64,000 nucleotides of DNA. Source: Planctomycetes bacterium UBA1146 (GTDB lineage: Bacteria > Planctomycetota > UBA8108 > UBA1146). The translations under genes and the position numbers were made by a program. Positions 24,254 to 33,525 of this stretch are shown here, in pieces. Numbering within the stretch: the stretch's first letter is position 1; every line of letters starts with the position of its first letter. The stretch spans positions 1-64,000 of the forward strand of contig DCAA01000006.1 in NCBI GenBank assembly GCA_002311345.1, written 5' to 3'. The notes beneath the pieces were generated by a model. The model searched no databases. It was not told where the DNA came from and was given only the letters and a program-made list of their open reading frames with translations.

Positions 24254-25195
24254 ATGGAACAGCAAGGGACCGGCGATCTGGACCGTTTCTGGCTGCGCGA
24301 TGACGTCCAGCAGCAGCTTTGCGACTGGATCGATGCCGCTCTCGAGGAGGATCGAACCGATGAGGATCGGACCTCGTTGCTGTTTTCGAGCGCCCCCGAC
24401 CAACTTTGCCGTGGAGTTGTCTCCACAAGAGAAGAAGGCATCGTCTGTGGAACCGCTGCGATGAGCGCGGTTTTCAAACGTCTTGCCGCTGATTGTCGAA
24501 CCGCATGTCGGGTTTTGGACGGGACCCGTGTCGAATCAGGCACCGAGATCATGACGGTCGAGGGGTCTGCTGTAGTTCTGCTGGCAGGCGAGCGGATCGC
24601 CCTGAACATCGGATCTCATCTTTGTGGAATCGCGACGCGCACCGCACGATTGGTCGAGTGTGCGCCGACCGCCACCATCCTCGATACCCGTAAGAACATC
24701 CCGGGGCTTCGCATCTTTCAGAAACAGGCGGTGCGTGCCGGAGGCGGGGTCAGTCATCGAGCCGATCTGGCCGAGTTCCCGCTGGTCAAGGAGAATCACA
24801 GGGATTTGATCCAGAGTCTTCATCCAGAACTGGTCGGCGATAGGCAAGCAGAGTTGACCTTCATCCGCGACACCCTTCGTAGCGGGGGAGTGAAGGGACC
24901 GATCGCCATCGAAGTCGAGGATGAGGAGAGTTTTCGCTGTTGTCTTGGGCTCGAAATCGAGATCATCCTGGTCGACAACATCTCACCCGAGATTCTCGAG
25001 CAGTGGATCGCCCGTGCCAGGAGCGACGATCTACCGCTGCGAAATGACCAGATCGAAGCCAGTGGTGGCATCGATGAGACCTCCGCAGCCGCCTACGCCG
25101 CTGCGGGAGCCGGGCGAATCTCCAGCGGAGCCATCACCCATTCGGCACCGGTTCTCGATCTCACCATGTCGATATCCGGGGGAGGGATCGAGTGA
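24254..25195 (+). CDS. nadC: Nicotinate-nucleotide pyrophosphorylase (carboxylating)
   Basis: A 313-residue NadC, the quinolinate phosphoribosyltransferase of NAD synthesis (quinolinate plus PRPP to nicotinate mononucleotide). The ATG at 24254 follows AGGAGGG. Visible family motifs are NIGSHLCGIATRTARLV, LDTRKNIPGLR (usually TRKTTPGLR), RAGGGVSHRADL, the KENH substrate loop, and EVEDEESF. Near the end come IEASGGI and AGAGRISSGAITHS. It is complete and of normal length. The next gene starts at a GTG overlapping its stop (GTGA). It heads a rightward chain that includes uvrB. No nadA or nadB is in this window. Confidence 0.96.
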   Translation: MEQQGTGDLDRFWLRDDVQQQLCDWIDAALEEDRTDEDRTSLLFSSAPDQLCRGVVSTREEGIVCGTAAMSAVFKRLAADCRTACRVLDGTRVESGTEIMTVEGSAVVLLAGERIALNIGSHLCGIATRTARLVECAPTATILDTRKNIPGLRIFQKQAVRAGGGVSHRADLAEFPLVKENHRDLIQSLHPELVGDRQAELTFIRDTLRSGGVKGPIAIEVEDEESFRCCLGLEIEIILVDNISPEILEQWIARARSDDLPLRNDQIEASGGIDETSAAAYAAAGAGRISSGAITHSAPVLDLTMSISGGGIE

Positions 25196-25785
25196 ACGAG
25201 CAGCAGTCCAGACTGGACGATTCGAGCCGACAAGAAAATTTACCACCCGGTGACCCTGCAGTGAGGAATCCCTCGATGTGGCGCCGCATCCTGCAACTCG
25301 AGGGCAGTTCTCACTCCATCGCCCTCGGGACCGCGATCGGTCTATTCGTGGCGATGACCCCTACCGTGGGGCTGCAGATGATCATCATCCTCATCATCAG
25401 TCTGGTGATCCCTGCCAACCGGCTGGCCGGTTTCATCATGGTTTACGTGTCGAATCCGCTGACGATGATACCGATCTACTGGCTCGACTACTGGGTCGGG
25501 TTGAAGTGTCTCGCCCAGGAGGGGCTGACTCGCAGTAATTTCGAGCAGCGCTGGCTCGAGGCCCAGGGCAAGGCAAGCGAAGTTGGATGGTACGAGGGGA
25601 CCCTGGAGTTATTGCGTTCCATCGGGAATGATGTTCTGGGGCCGCTGTTTCTGGGAGGAGCCATCGTGGGGTTGCTCTGTGCTCTACCTGCGTATCCGGT
25701 GACGCTACGATTGGTGCAGCAGTACCGTGATCACAGGAAACAGGGAATCCCATCGGGGTCTGCTGACGAGGAGTCGAGCCAATGA
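25192..25785 (+). CDS. DUF2062 domain membrane protein
   Basis: A 197-residue protein starting at a GTG that overlaps the nadC stop. Its core matches DUF2062. WRRILQLEGSSHSIALGTAIGLFVAMTPTVG is followed by the hydrophobic LQMIIILIISLVIPANRLAG, then YVSNPLTMIPIYWLDYWVG. A second hydrophobic region lies at about 148-172 (VLGPLFLGGAIVGLLCALPAY). So there are probably three or four membrane helices with a basic C-terminal tail. The family is widespread in Gram-negative bacteria without a defined role. Its stop overlaps the next ATG. Confidence 0.88.
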   Translation: MNEQQSRLDDSSRQENLPPGDPAVRNPSMWRRILQLEGSSHSIALGTAIGLFVAMTPTVGLQMIIILIISLVIPANRLAGFIMVYVSNPLTMIPIYWLDYWVGLKCLAQEGLTRSNFEQRWLEAQGKASEVGWYEGTLELLRSIGNDVLGPLFLGGAIVGLLCALPAYPVTLRLVQQYRDHRKQGIPSGSADEESSQ

Positions 25786-26306
25786 ACACCACAGAGCCAC
25801 TATTCAGATCTGCGCCCATCTCGCTGGCATTGCTGCCTCTGTTGTTACTGTTTGTGGTCACCGTTGGTCCCGGGTGTAACGGGCCAAAGCCATCACCCCA
25901 CACGCTGCGACCAGGGATGCATGAGGTGGTGATCTCGGGAAACAAGCTCTGGACTTACATCGCTGCTGATACTGCCAGTCGCCAGAGAGGTCTGATGCAC
26001 CGCAGTTCCCTGCCCGAGGATGTAGGTATGTTGTTCATCTTTCCTGAGCCCAAGGTGCAGGGCTTCTGGATGAAGAACTGCGTCATCGATCTCGACATCG
26101 CATACATCGATGACGAGGGATTCATCATCGACATCCTCCAGATGAAAGCACCGACCCCCGGGCAGGTGATCCTGCCTCGCTACCGTTCTTCGAAACCGGT
26201 TCGGTATGCCCTGGAGGCCAATGTGGGGTGGTTTTCTGCTCATGGTATCGAGCCAGGGACGAAGGTGTCTGGCTACAAGGGTCGACCTGGCTTACAGGTG
26301 CGATAG
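25782..26306 (+). CDS. DUF192 family lipoprotein
   Basis: A 174-residue protein whose ATG overlaps the previous stop (ATGA). A hydrophobic signal ends near VTVGPGC, which may be a lipobox (Cys32). Residues about 45-165 are a DUF192 domain: the characteristic RQRGLMHRSSLPEDVGMLF, then FWMKNCVIDLDIAYID and ALEANVGWFSAHGI. DUF192 is a small beta-rich domain of unknown function, usually secreted. The following gene begins on the base after its stop codon. Confidence 0.9.
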   Translation: MNTTEPLFRSAPISLALLPLLLLFVVTVGPGCNGPKPSPHTLRPGMHEVVISGNKLWTYIAADTASRQRGLMHRSSLPEDVGMLFIFPEPKVQGFWMKNCVIDLDIAYIDDEGFIIDILQMKAPTPGQVILPRYRSSKPVRYALEANVGWFSAHGIEPGTKVSGYKGRPGLQVR

Positions 26307-26726
26307 ATGGGATCTTGGACCGGGACCATCACCTTGGTCGAGTCGTACGGTCATCTGCTGGCATGGGGTCTATTGCTGGTATGGGCGTCTCTGACCACAG
26401 GTATTCGAGTGGCTTCACAGCCGACTCCCATCATGTTGGGAGCAGATCTACCATCGGCGGCTATCACCGAGCAGGTAGACCTGTGCAGGGATCCTGTCGG
26501 TCGTCTGGTTCTCATCACGGGAATCGGAGAAGTCACCGCAGGTCGAATTGTTGCCGGTAGGCGAGGTGACGAGGGTTTTTCGTGCCTCTGTCAGATTCTG
26601 CGATTACCGGGAGTTCCCGATGGACCACTGCTGGAGGCGGGCCCGTGGCTGAAACCGCGGCCTTGCTTGCCCGGATCGTGTCGCTCCCGGTTGCCGGATG
26701 GGACGTCGGTTCGACGGAAGAGATGA
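26307..26726 (+). CDS. Membrane-anchored ComEA-like helix-hairpin-helix protein
   Basis: A 139-residue protein starting immediately after the DUF192 stop (TAG-ATG). One hydrophobic segment at about 14-33 (HLLAWGLLLVWASLTTGIRV) is a likely anchor. Residues about 57-113 form a ComEA-type double helix-hairpin-helix: VDLCRDPVGRLVLITGIGEV then TAGRIVAGRR, followed by LCQILRLPGV and PWLKP. In ComEA the equivalent starts with DLNTA and ends at a Leu-rich second hairpin. That family binds DNA during uptake. The extra Cys residues and basic tail (SVRRKR) are unusual. I see no other competence gene in the window, so another DNA-related role is possible. Confidence 0.72.
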   Translation: MGSWTGTITLVESYGHLLAWGLLLVWASLTTGIRVASQPTPIMLGADLPSAAITEQVDLCRDPVGRLVLITGIGEVTAGRIVAGRRGDEGFSCLCQILRLPGVPDGPLLEAGPWLKPRPCLPGSCRSRLPDGTSVRRKR

Positions 26727-26733
26727 GGAACCA

Positions 26734-28773
26734 TTGAAGTCCTTTCGCTTTCCAGGTTCATCCTTCGAGGTTCGTTCCGAGTTCGAACCCAGTGGTGATC
26801 AACCCCAGGCCATCGAGCGCATCGTTACAGGCTTGAGGCAGGAAAAAGAGGATCAGGTTCTGCTCGGCGTGACCGGCTCCGGAAAGACCTACATAATGGC
26901 CCAGGCCATCGCCAGTTACGGAAAACCAGCCATCGTCATCTCACATAACAAGACGCTGGCAGCTCAACTTTACTCGGAGTTGAAACGGTTCTTGCCCGAG
27001 AATGCAGTCGAGTACTTCGTCTCGTACTACGATTATTACCAGCCAGAGGCTTATCTTCCCGCGCGCGATATGTACATAGAAAAGGATGCCGGTGTCAACG
27101 CCGACCTCGATCGGCTCAGGTTGGCGACGACGGCGAGCCTGCTCACCCGAGAAGATGTGGTGATTGTAGCGTCGGTCTCCTGCATCTACGGCCTCGGTTC
27201 CCCGGAAGCCTTCAAGGGAAAGATGATCACCCTTGTCGAGGGTGAACAGATTGATCGGGATGAATTGCTCAAGAAACTGGTCGACATCCAGTACGAGAGG
27301 AACGACTTCGAGCCGACTCGTGGTTCTTTTCGAGCCCGCGGAGATGTGGTCGAGATTCATTCAGCGGACGAAGAGGTGGCTTACCGCATCGATCTGTTCG
27401 GAGATAACATCGAGAGGATCGAACAGTTTCATCCGGTCAGTGGGGTGGTGATCCGACAACACGACCAGCTCACCGTTTTTCCTGCGAAGCATTATCTGGT
27501 CAGTCGTCAGGACATCGATCAGGCAGTCGCCGGCATCCAGACCGAACTCCACCAGCGACTGGCAGAGTTGAGAGGCCAGGGCAAGGAACTTGAGGCGCAC
27601 AGGCTCCAGTCGCGCACTCGCTACGATCTGGAATTGCTATCGGAGGTGGGATATTGCCCCGGGATCGAAAATTATTCGCGCCACCTCAGCGGGCTGGCAG
27701 CCGGTCAGAGGCCGCCGAATTTGCTCGATTACTTTCCCGATGGATTTCTCACCATCGTCGATGAATCGCACGTCACGCTGCCACAATTGGGGGGGATGTA
27801 TGAGGGGGATCGATCCCGCAAGCAAACCCTGATCGATTACGGATTCCGCTTGCCGAGTGCTCTCGACAATCGACCGATGAGATTTGCCGAATGGGAGCAG
27901 GTGACAGGCAAGACCCTGTTCGTCAGTGCGACTCCGGGTGCCAAGGAACTGGAGAAGACCGGTGGAGAGGTGATCGAGGTGATCAACCGTCCTACAGGCT
28001 TGCTCGATCCTCTCGTGGAGGTACGGCCAGCCACTGGCCAGGTGCAGGATTTACTCGACAGGATTCGCGAGACGTTGGCGCTGGGGGATCGAGTGCTGGT
28101 CACCACATTGACCAAGAGGATGGCCGAAGATCTGAGCGATTTCTTCCAGGAGACCGATATCCGTGCTCGATACCTGCATTCAGAGATCGATACCCTGGAG
28201 CGGGTGGAAATCATCCAGGAGTTACGTAAGGGGGTATATGATGTGCTTGTCGGAGTAAACCTGCTGCGAGAGGGCCTCGATCTTCCCGAGGTCTCCCTGG
28301 TTGCGGTGATGGATGCTGACAAGGAAGGGTTTCTTCGCAGCGATACAGCGCTGATCCAGACGATGGGTCGTGCAGCGAGAAATGAACGAGCACGGGTAAT
28401 CCTGTATGGAGATGTGATCACCGGATCGATGGAACGGGCTATCGAAGAGACCAGTCGTCGCCGCGAGATCCAGCAGGACTTCAACAAGGAGCACGGAATC
28501 GTTCCCCGGAGTATCCCGCGGGTGGTGGGGACCACCGTCGAGGAAGAGGTGCGCGCCAGGGTCGAGGAGATCGAGCAAGGAGCCACGGAGGTTCAGACCG
28601 TCGATCGAGAGAAACTCGCAATTTCTCTCGAGGAGGAGATGCTCGAGGCAGCCCAGGCGCTCGAATTCGAGAGAGCGGCGCTGTTGCGTGATCGAATCGC
28701 AAGATTACGAGGCGAGGACCCGGACCCGGATACTCCATCGACTCCACCGAGGAGGCGAAGAAGGAGGCACTAA
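26734..28773 (+). CDS. uvrB: Excinuclease ABC subunit B
   Basis: A complete UvrB of about 679 residues. It is the damage-verifying helicase of nucleotide excision repair, working with UvrA and UvrC in the cytoplasm. Motifs seen are FEPSGDQPQAIERI, Walker A GVTGSGKTY, the beta-hairpin SYYDYYQPEAYLPA, DRLRLATTASLLTR, SCIYGLGSPE, the helicase motif DESHVTLPQLGGMY, then VLVGVNLLREGLDLPEVS and IQTMGRAARN. A C-terminal UVR domain (SLEEEMLEAAQALEFERAAL) follows. I chose the TTG at 26734, which follows ATGAGGAA and gives a normal N-terminus. An in-frame ATG at 26698 would overlap the previous gene and lacks a ribosome site. Confidence 0.95.
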   Translation: MKSFRFPGSSFEVRSEFEPSGDQPQAIERIVTGLRQEKEDQVLLGVTGSGKTYIMAQAIASYGKPAIVISHNKTLAAQLYSELKRFLPENAVEYFVSYYDYYQPEAYLPARDMYIEKDAGVNADLDRLRLATTASLLTREDVVIVASVSCIYGLGSPEAFKGKMITLVEGEQIDRDELLKKLVDIQYERNDFEPTRGSFRARGDVVEIHSADEEVAYRIDLFGDNIERIEQFHPVSGVVIRQHDQLTVFPAKHYLVSRQDIDQAVAGIQTELHQRLAELRGQGKELEAHRLQSRTRYDLELLSEVGYCPGIENYSRHLSGLAAGQRPPNLLDYFPDGFLTIVDESHVTLPQLGGMYEGDRSRKQTLIDYGFRLPSALDNRPMRFAEWEQVTGKTLFVSATPGAKELEKTGGEVIEVINRPTGLLDPLVEVRPATGQVQDLLDRIRETLALGDRVLVTTLTKRMAEDLSDFFQETDIRARYLHSEIDTLERVEIIQELRKGVYDVLVGVNLLREGLDLPEVSLVAVMDADKEGFLRSDTALIQTMGRAARNERARVILYGDVITGSMERAIEETSRRREIQQDFNKEHGIVPRSIPRVVGTTVEEEVRARVEEIEQGATEVQTVDREKLAISLEEEMLEAAQALEFERAALLRDRIARLRGEDPDPDTPSTPPRRRRRRH

Positions 28774-31422
28774 ATGGGAGCGACTGGTGACCAAGCTCCT
28801 GAAATTCCCGGCTTTCAGCCCCTGCACATCCGCGGAGCCGGGCGGCTGGGGATCTGGATCGAGGCGCGCCAGGTGCGTCTCGATCGGCGCGTATTGCTGA
28901 AGGTGCTTCCGGCGGCAGAGCAAAGCCTTCAGCAGGAGTTCGTGCGGGAGGTACAGGCGCTGGTTCGACTCGATGGCGAGGGTGCCCTTCGAGTCATCGA
29001 TGAGGGCGCGGTCGGTGCAGCCCGTTATGTTGCCCTCGATGAGGGTGAGGCACTGCCCCTGAAAGGTCCTCTTCAGGATCCGCGGGACAAACTCCAACTC
29101 GGTTGCTCGATGCTCGATTTGTATCAACAACTGCATGCCCTCGAAATCGTTGCCGGCCCCATTCCCGCCAGTGCGCTGAGAAGGCTTCCATCGGGCGGAT
29201 TCGTGGTTGCGGAAATGGGAGCGGTCGAGGAGCAAGGCTCCGAGCAAGAAATCCGTAATCGCGCCGCCATCACCATCGAACAAATGGCGGCAATATTCAG
29301 GTTGGGAGCGCCCTGGCCCGAGGTCGCGCGAGTTATTCGCAATGAGGTCGACGGATTCCGCAAGGCCCGTGGGGTCATCGATCGCCATCAACTCGCGCCG
29401 ACACGAGTTCGTTCGAGAATCGCCTTGCTGGTCGGGGTTGTTCTGATCGTTGCTGTCGGTTTTCTCGGGCCTCGCTGGTGGCGAGAGGTCAAACGGGACC
29501 CTGTTGATGAGGGGTTGCCACCGGTGACTGTTTCCTCGTCGGTAGATGAAGAAGGTGATCCGAAATCAGGGGATTCGGCTGATGAAGGTGATCCAGGTGC
29601 TGCCCCGGATCAATCTGCGACCGGAGATTCTCGACAAAGTGATGAAATTGCAAGAACACGAATCGAGCAACAGGATCTTTTGCAGCGGCAATTCTCCACC
29701 TGGGAAGTGTGGTGGCCGCGTCGTGATCAGATCCTGAATCTTCTGGAAGCCGGAGAACTTGCCGCCGGCCGTCGCCTGCTGGCAAGTCTTCCCCCCGTGA
29801 TCGAGGATAGTGATGCATACGGATCGATGACCGCGGAAAAGGAATCGCTGTTGCAGGCCTGGCTGTGGATCGAGCAGCGTGCCGTGGCCCGGGCGAGAGC
29901 CCGAATCGATGCTTCCGTCTCCGTCGACGCTTATGAAGTTGCAGCGGATGCACTGGCTGAACTGGCGAGAGATCTTGGACTCGAGCAGCGCTATTCGCCC
30001 GAAATCGAGCGTCTGAAGAGGCGCGGCCAGTTGTTTCGCACCACACTGGCGACGATGGAACGGCGGATGGAGCAGGTGTTGCTAGAACTCCCGTCATTCG
30101 GGGTGACTTCGTGGCCACTTCCGCAAGGAGTGAGCTCCTTCGAAGGACTGCATCGGCGGTGGAACTCCTTCGAGCGCGACTGTCAATTCGCACAGCAAGA
30201 CGTCCAATCCATCCTCGATGCAGCGAAGGCCCGCCTCGAAGCGGACGAGTTGTTTTTCTGGAGTGTCAAAGACGGAGGACCTCTGATTGCAAGGTCGTTC
30301 GAGGCGCGGGTCACTGCGGTCGATGAAAACACCATCTCCTTGCGCAGGGTGGGGCGCCGAAATCCGGAGGTTCATCCCTGGAATACTGTTCACGGGAGCA
30401 CCCTCGAGCAAATGGCCATCGAGGCAGGCAGAGAAGTTACCGATAGTTTTCGCTTTCGCGCCCGGGTTCGCACCGTCTGGGGTGGCAGTGAGTCGATTCT
30501 AGAGATCGCCCGCGATCCCAGGAGCGCCGAGGAGGTGCTCGGGACCGCCGGGCGCCTCTGTTGGCAACGAGTCGAGCAATGGCTTGCCGATGGTGAACTG
30601 GCCGAACAGCAAGGAGACGTGCAGCGCCAGAGGTCGCGAGCCGTCGAAATTGCCCGCTGGGTGGAAAAAGATCAGCGTCCGCAGGTCGAGAAGAGACTTC
30701 TGAGGTGGTGGGCGGCATTGGCAGACAGGGATGGTCCCGCGGCTCTTGGTCTCTTTCGCGAGGCGGGCCTCAGCGAGTGGGATCCGACCACCCGATCTCT
30801 ACAGATCCGGTCGCTTGCCGATGAACGAGGTCTACCGGGTTGGAAACCCACGGACGGATCTTCGATCTCGAGCAGAGGTGAACTGGCCTGGGTTCAGGGA
30901 CGTGTCCATCTCGATTCCCCCGTACGGTTTTCAACCAGCCTCGAGGTTCGGGTTATCGGGTTGGTGACGCGCGAAGATGCTCCCAATTTCAATATGGTGC
31001 TGTGGGACGGGAGTTCGGATTCGTTGCTGTTCGGGGTCGGAATCCGTCCCCCCCAGGTCTCCTCGATTCGTGTCGGCGAGGTGGATGTCCTACTTCCGGC
31101 CCACATGATCATCGAGGAGAAACTGCTCGCCGAAGGGGGCGGGGAAATCCCGATGCCCGCTCCCCGACCACGGGTTGTCCCCGGGAAACCGTCGCGGTTG
31201 ATGGTTCGTGAGGATGGAGAGGGAGCTTCTCTGGAGGTCGATGGAACGATGGTCATCGAAGCTGATCCGCGTCCTGTGGCTCTGCTGGGAGGAGTCGCGA
31301 TCGAGACCTTCGGGGTTCCCGTGGTGATCCGGGAAGTGGTTATCGTGGGCAGAATCGCCCGTGATGACTGGTTCGAATTGCTCCAAAAAAGTGCCAGATC
31401 GGCGCTGTGGAACGATAGATAG
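28774..31422 (+). CDS. Membrane-anchored pseudokinase with large extracytoplasmic domain
   Basis: An 882-residue protein starting on the base after the uvrB stop (TAA-ATG), with AAGGAGG upstream. Residues about 12-150 align by eye with the N-lobe and catalytic region of PknB-type kinases: IRGAGRLGIWIEARQVRLDR, then VLLKVLP with Lys43 and a candidate helix-C Glu59. The HRD loop is replaced by VAGPIPAS, and DFG by AEMG, so catalysis is unlikely. A membrane helix lies at about 216-233. Then come an acidic linker, a long helical region (about 290-580) and a beta-rich C-terminal domain (about 700-870) resembling a concanavalin-like sandwich. It probably senses or scaffolds rather than phosphorylates. 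No known family fits the whole protein. Confidence 0.7.
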   Translation: MGATGDQAPEIPGFQPLHIRGAGRLGIWIEARQVRLDRRVLLKVLPAAEQSLQQEFVREVQALVRLDGEGALRVIDEGAVGAARYVALDEGEALPLKGPLQDPRDKLQLGCSMLDLYQQLHALEIVAGPIPASALRRLPSGGFVVAEMGAVEEQGSEQEIRNRAAITIEQMAAIFRLGAPWPEVARVIRNEVDGFRKARGVIDRHQLAPTRVRSRIALLVGVVLIVAVGFLGPRWWREVKRDPVDEGLPPVTVSSSVDEEGDPKSGDSADEGDPGAAPDQSATGDSRQSDEIARTRIEQQDLLQRQFSTWEVWWPRRDQILNLLEAGELAAGRRLLASLPPVIEDSDAYGSMTAEKESLLQAWLWIEQRAVARARARIDASVSVDAYEVAADALAELARDLGLEQRYSPEIERLKRRGQLFRTTLATMERRMEQVLLELPSFGVTSWPLPQGVSSFEGLHRRWNSFERDCQFAQQDVQSILDAAKARLEADELFFWSVKDGGPLIARSFEARVTAVDENTISLRRVGRRNPEVHPWNTVHGSTLEQMAIEAGREVTDSFRFRARVRTVWGGSESILEIARDPRSAEEVLGTAGRLCWQRVEQWLADGELAEQQGDVQRQRSRAVEIARWVEKDQRPQVEKRLLRWWAALADRDGPAALGLFREAGLSEWDPTTRSLQIRSLADERGLPGWKPTDGSSISSRGELAWVQGRVHLDSPVRFSTSLEVRVIGLVTREDAPNFNMVLWDGSSDSLLFGVGIRPPQVSSIRVGEVDVLLPAHMIIEEKLLAEGGGEIPMPAPRPRVVPGKPSRLMVREDGEGASLEVDGTMVIEADPRPVALLGGVAIETFGVPVVIREVVIVGRIARDDWFELLQKSARSALWNDR

Positions 31423-31562
31423 GGCTACGGGCTCACCTTGCCCCAATTGCTCGCTCCGCCTAGACTCGTGGTCACCGCCAGTACTTCGCATCCGTGGCGT
31501 CATTCGGGGTCTGTCGAGGGCGGGAGTTCGTCATCTGGATTGACAGTCGTTAGGAGAATTCG

Positions 31563-33515
31563 ATGCGTTCCTGGTGTTTCTTGCTGCTGTTGACGATCCC
31601 TCTGGCCGCCTTGGTTCTGGCGGCTGGCTCGATGCCCGTCTTGTCACTGGGAAATGTGACCCAGCCAGCCCGGGTGGCCGATGATTTCGATGCGATCAAG
31701 GTCGGTGATCGGATTCGAGTCACGCTTCGTCGTGGCGGCAAATATGAAGGAGAAGTGGTGGAGAAGGTCGGACAGATCATCTCCGTCAAGCACAGGTTCG
31801 GCACAGCCCGGATCGATCGTTCCGATGTTCTCGAATGGGAACGGTTCAAAACCATCTCCGAGCAGTTCGATGAACGCGCCGAGCAGTGCAAGACTGCCGA
31901 AGAGTGGTGTGATCTGGGCGACTGGGCAACCGAGCAAGCAGAGAACTCTCTTGCCGAACAGGCCTGGCGCAAGGCCACAGAACTGGACCCATCCAACAAG
32001 CGGGCCCGAGATGCCCTCGGTGAGGTTCTCCATGAAGGAAAGTGGATGCCCCTCGAGGAAGCGATGCGAGCGCAGGGGAAGGAATCCTACGGCGGAGAGT
32101 GGCTCACCCCGGAGCAGATCGAAGCGCGCCAGGAGGAAGAATCAACGGCCATGCGCAAGGAATCGCTCAAGGGCCGTGATGCTTACATCGAGGAGTTGAA
32201 GGGGCGCCCGTGGGCAGAGATGGAGCCAATCATCACCCCGCATTACGTCATCTACTGCAACTCGACCGAGGACAACGCAAGGTATTACTCGGATGTCATG
32301 GAGTCACTCTATCGTGCCTATGACAAGGTGTTCAAGGAGGAGTTCTGGCCGCGCAAGTTCAAGAAATTTGCCCGCAGTGAGGTCTACATCCACGCCAACC
32401 ACCAGCAGTTCATGGACTGGACCGGCAATGGGCCTGGAATCGGTGGTTTTTACAACATGCTGCGCCAGGACGTGACCGTATATCACGGATCATTCGGGAC
32501 CACGGGGAGCACCGAGGAAGTGCTGGCACATGAGGGCACGCATCAGTTCGAAGGCATGATCTTCAAATCGCTTCCCTCGTTACCCATCTGGTTTGTCGAG
32601 GGGCTCGCGGTTTATTTCGGCGATGGATCGGAGATCAGTCGTCGCAAGATCGGGATCAATGAGATTCCGCGCGACCGGTTGGTCGGATTGAAGCAGGCCA
32701 TCGAGGACGGGAACTACTGCGATATTCGGAAGTTGCTCAGGGTGCCTCACTCCCGTTTCGGGGGTTTCTTCTACGGCCATGCCTGGGGTGTTCTGTACTG
32801 GTGTCTGTACGGTCACGAGCATGGTGCATGGACCAAAAAAGACAATACCGGCGTCAAGATCATGACTGATTGGGGACTGCACTGTCAGAAACTCAGTGGC
32901 CCTTGCAATTACGAGCAGGAAGCCCAGTTCTTCGAGGGCCTCATCACGATGCATACCGGTATGAGCATCGAAGAGTGGGAAACCGACTACAAGGAGTGGA
33001 TCCTGGGGCTTCCGGTCAAGGAAACCGGTAGTAAACGAGGCCGGGTATTCAGCAGTGAGGAACTCAAGATGGAGATCACCAAACCTGCAGGCTGGCGCTG
33101 GCAGAAGCCGGGCGATCTTCACTCCGATGAAGTGGTTTCGTCCATCAGTGGTGGATCTTCCAAGAAGCGTATATCCACATATTGCTGGCCCAACTGGCAA
33201 CATGCGGAACTGAGTGAGGAATATGCTCGTTCGCTGCTCAATAACATCTTCCAAGACATGGTTTTCATCGAGGAGATCGAGAGCAAGCAAATGGGGGGAA
33301 ACCCGATGGTTGTGGCGGTGTTCGATGGCAAGAGAGTGATTGGCCAGGGTGCCAACAACGAACCCGAGTTGGGACCACAGAAGCGTTTCGCCATCGGTTT
33401 CTTCGGATCTCCCGACAAGATCTACGGTAACGTGTTGGAGTGCGAGGCAGACGAGTTCGAGGACTCCAGGAAATTTTTCGAGGAGTACGCAGATAAATTC
33501 CGGAATACCGAATGA
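31563..33515 (+). CDS. DUF1570-like secreted metallopeptidase, copy 1
   Basis: A 650-residue protein with a signal peptide at 1-22 (CFLLLLTIPLAALVLAAG). Residues about 44-92 are a small SH3- or LSm-like barrel (VGDRIRVTLRRGGKYEGEVV). Residues about 112-165 are TPR-like helices ending in GKWM. The catalytic part has LAHEGTHQFEG (His323, Glu324, His327) and WFVEGLAVYFGDG with Glu346, a gluzincin zinc site as in DUF1570 peptidases. A C-terminal domain of about 150 residues follows without known motifs. The next gene is a paralogue with the same layout, starting 10 bases after this stop. The substrate is unknown, presumably extracytoplasmic protein. Confidence 0.85.
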   Translation: MRSWCFLLLLTIPLAALVLAAGSMPVLSLGNVTQPARVADDFDAIKVGDRIRVTLRRGGKYEGEVVEKVGQIISVKHRFGTARIDRSDVLEWERFKTISEQFDERAEQCKTAEEWCDLGDWATEQAENSLAEQAWRKATELDPSNKRARDALGEVLHEGKWMPLEEAMRAQGKESYGGEWLTPEQIEARQEEESTAMRKESLKGRDAYIEELKGRPWAEMEPIITPHYVIYCNSTEDNARYYSDVMESLYRAYDKVFKEEFWPRKFKKFARSEVYIHANHQQFMDWTGNGPGIGGFYNMLRQDVTVYHGSFGTTGSTEEVLAHEGTHQFEGMIFKSLPSLPIWFVEGLAVYFGDGSEISRRKIGINEIPRDRLVGLKQAIEDGNYCDIRKLLRVPHSRFGGFFYGHAWGVLYWCLYGHEHGAWTKKDNTGVKIMTDWGLHCQKLSGPCNYEQEAQFFEGLITMHTGMSIEEWETDYKEWILGLPVKETGSKRGRVFSSEELKMEITKPAGWRWQKPGDLHSDEVVSSISGGSSKKRISTYCWPNWQHAELSEEYARSLLNNIFQDMVFIEEIESKQMGGNPMVVAVFDGKRVIGQGANNEPELGPQKRFAIGFFGSPDKIYGNVLECEADEFEDSRKFFEEYADKFRNTE

Positions 33516-33525
33516 GGTTCCCTCG

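Noticed and set aside
31537..31542. TTGACA just upstream of the first DUF1570-like gene
   Set aside because: It lies only about 20 bases before the start codon, leaving no room for a -10 box and leader.
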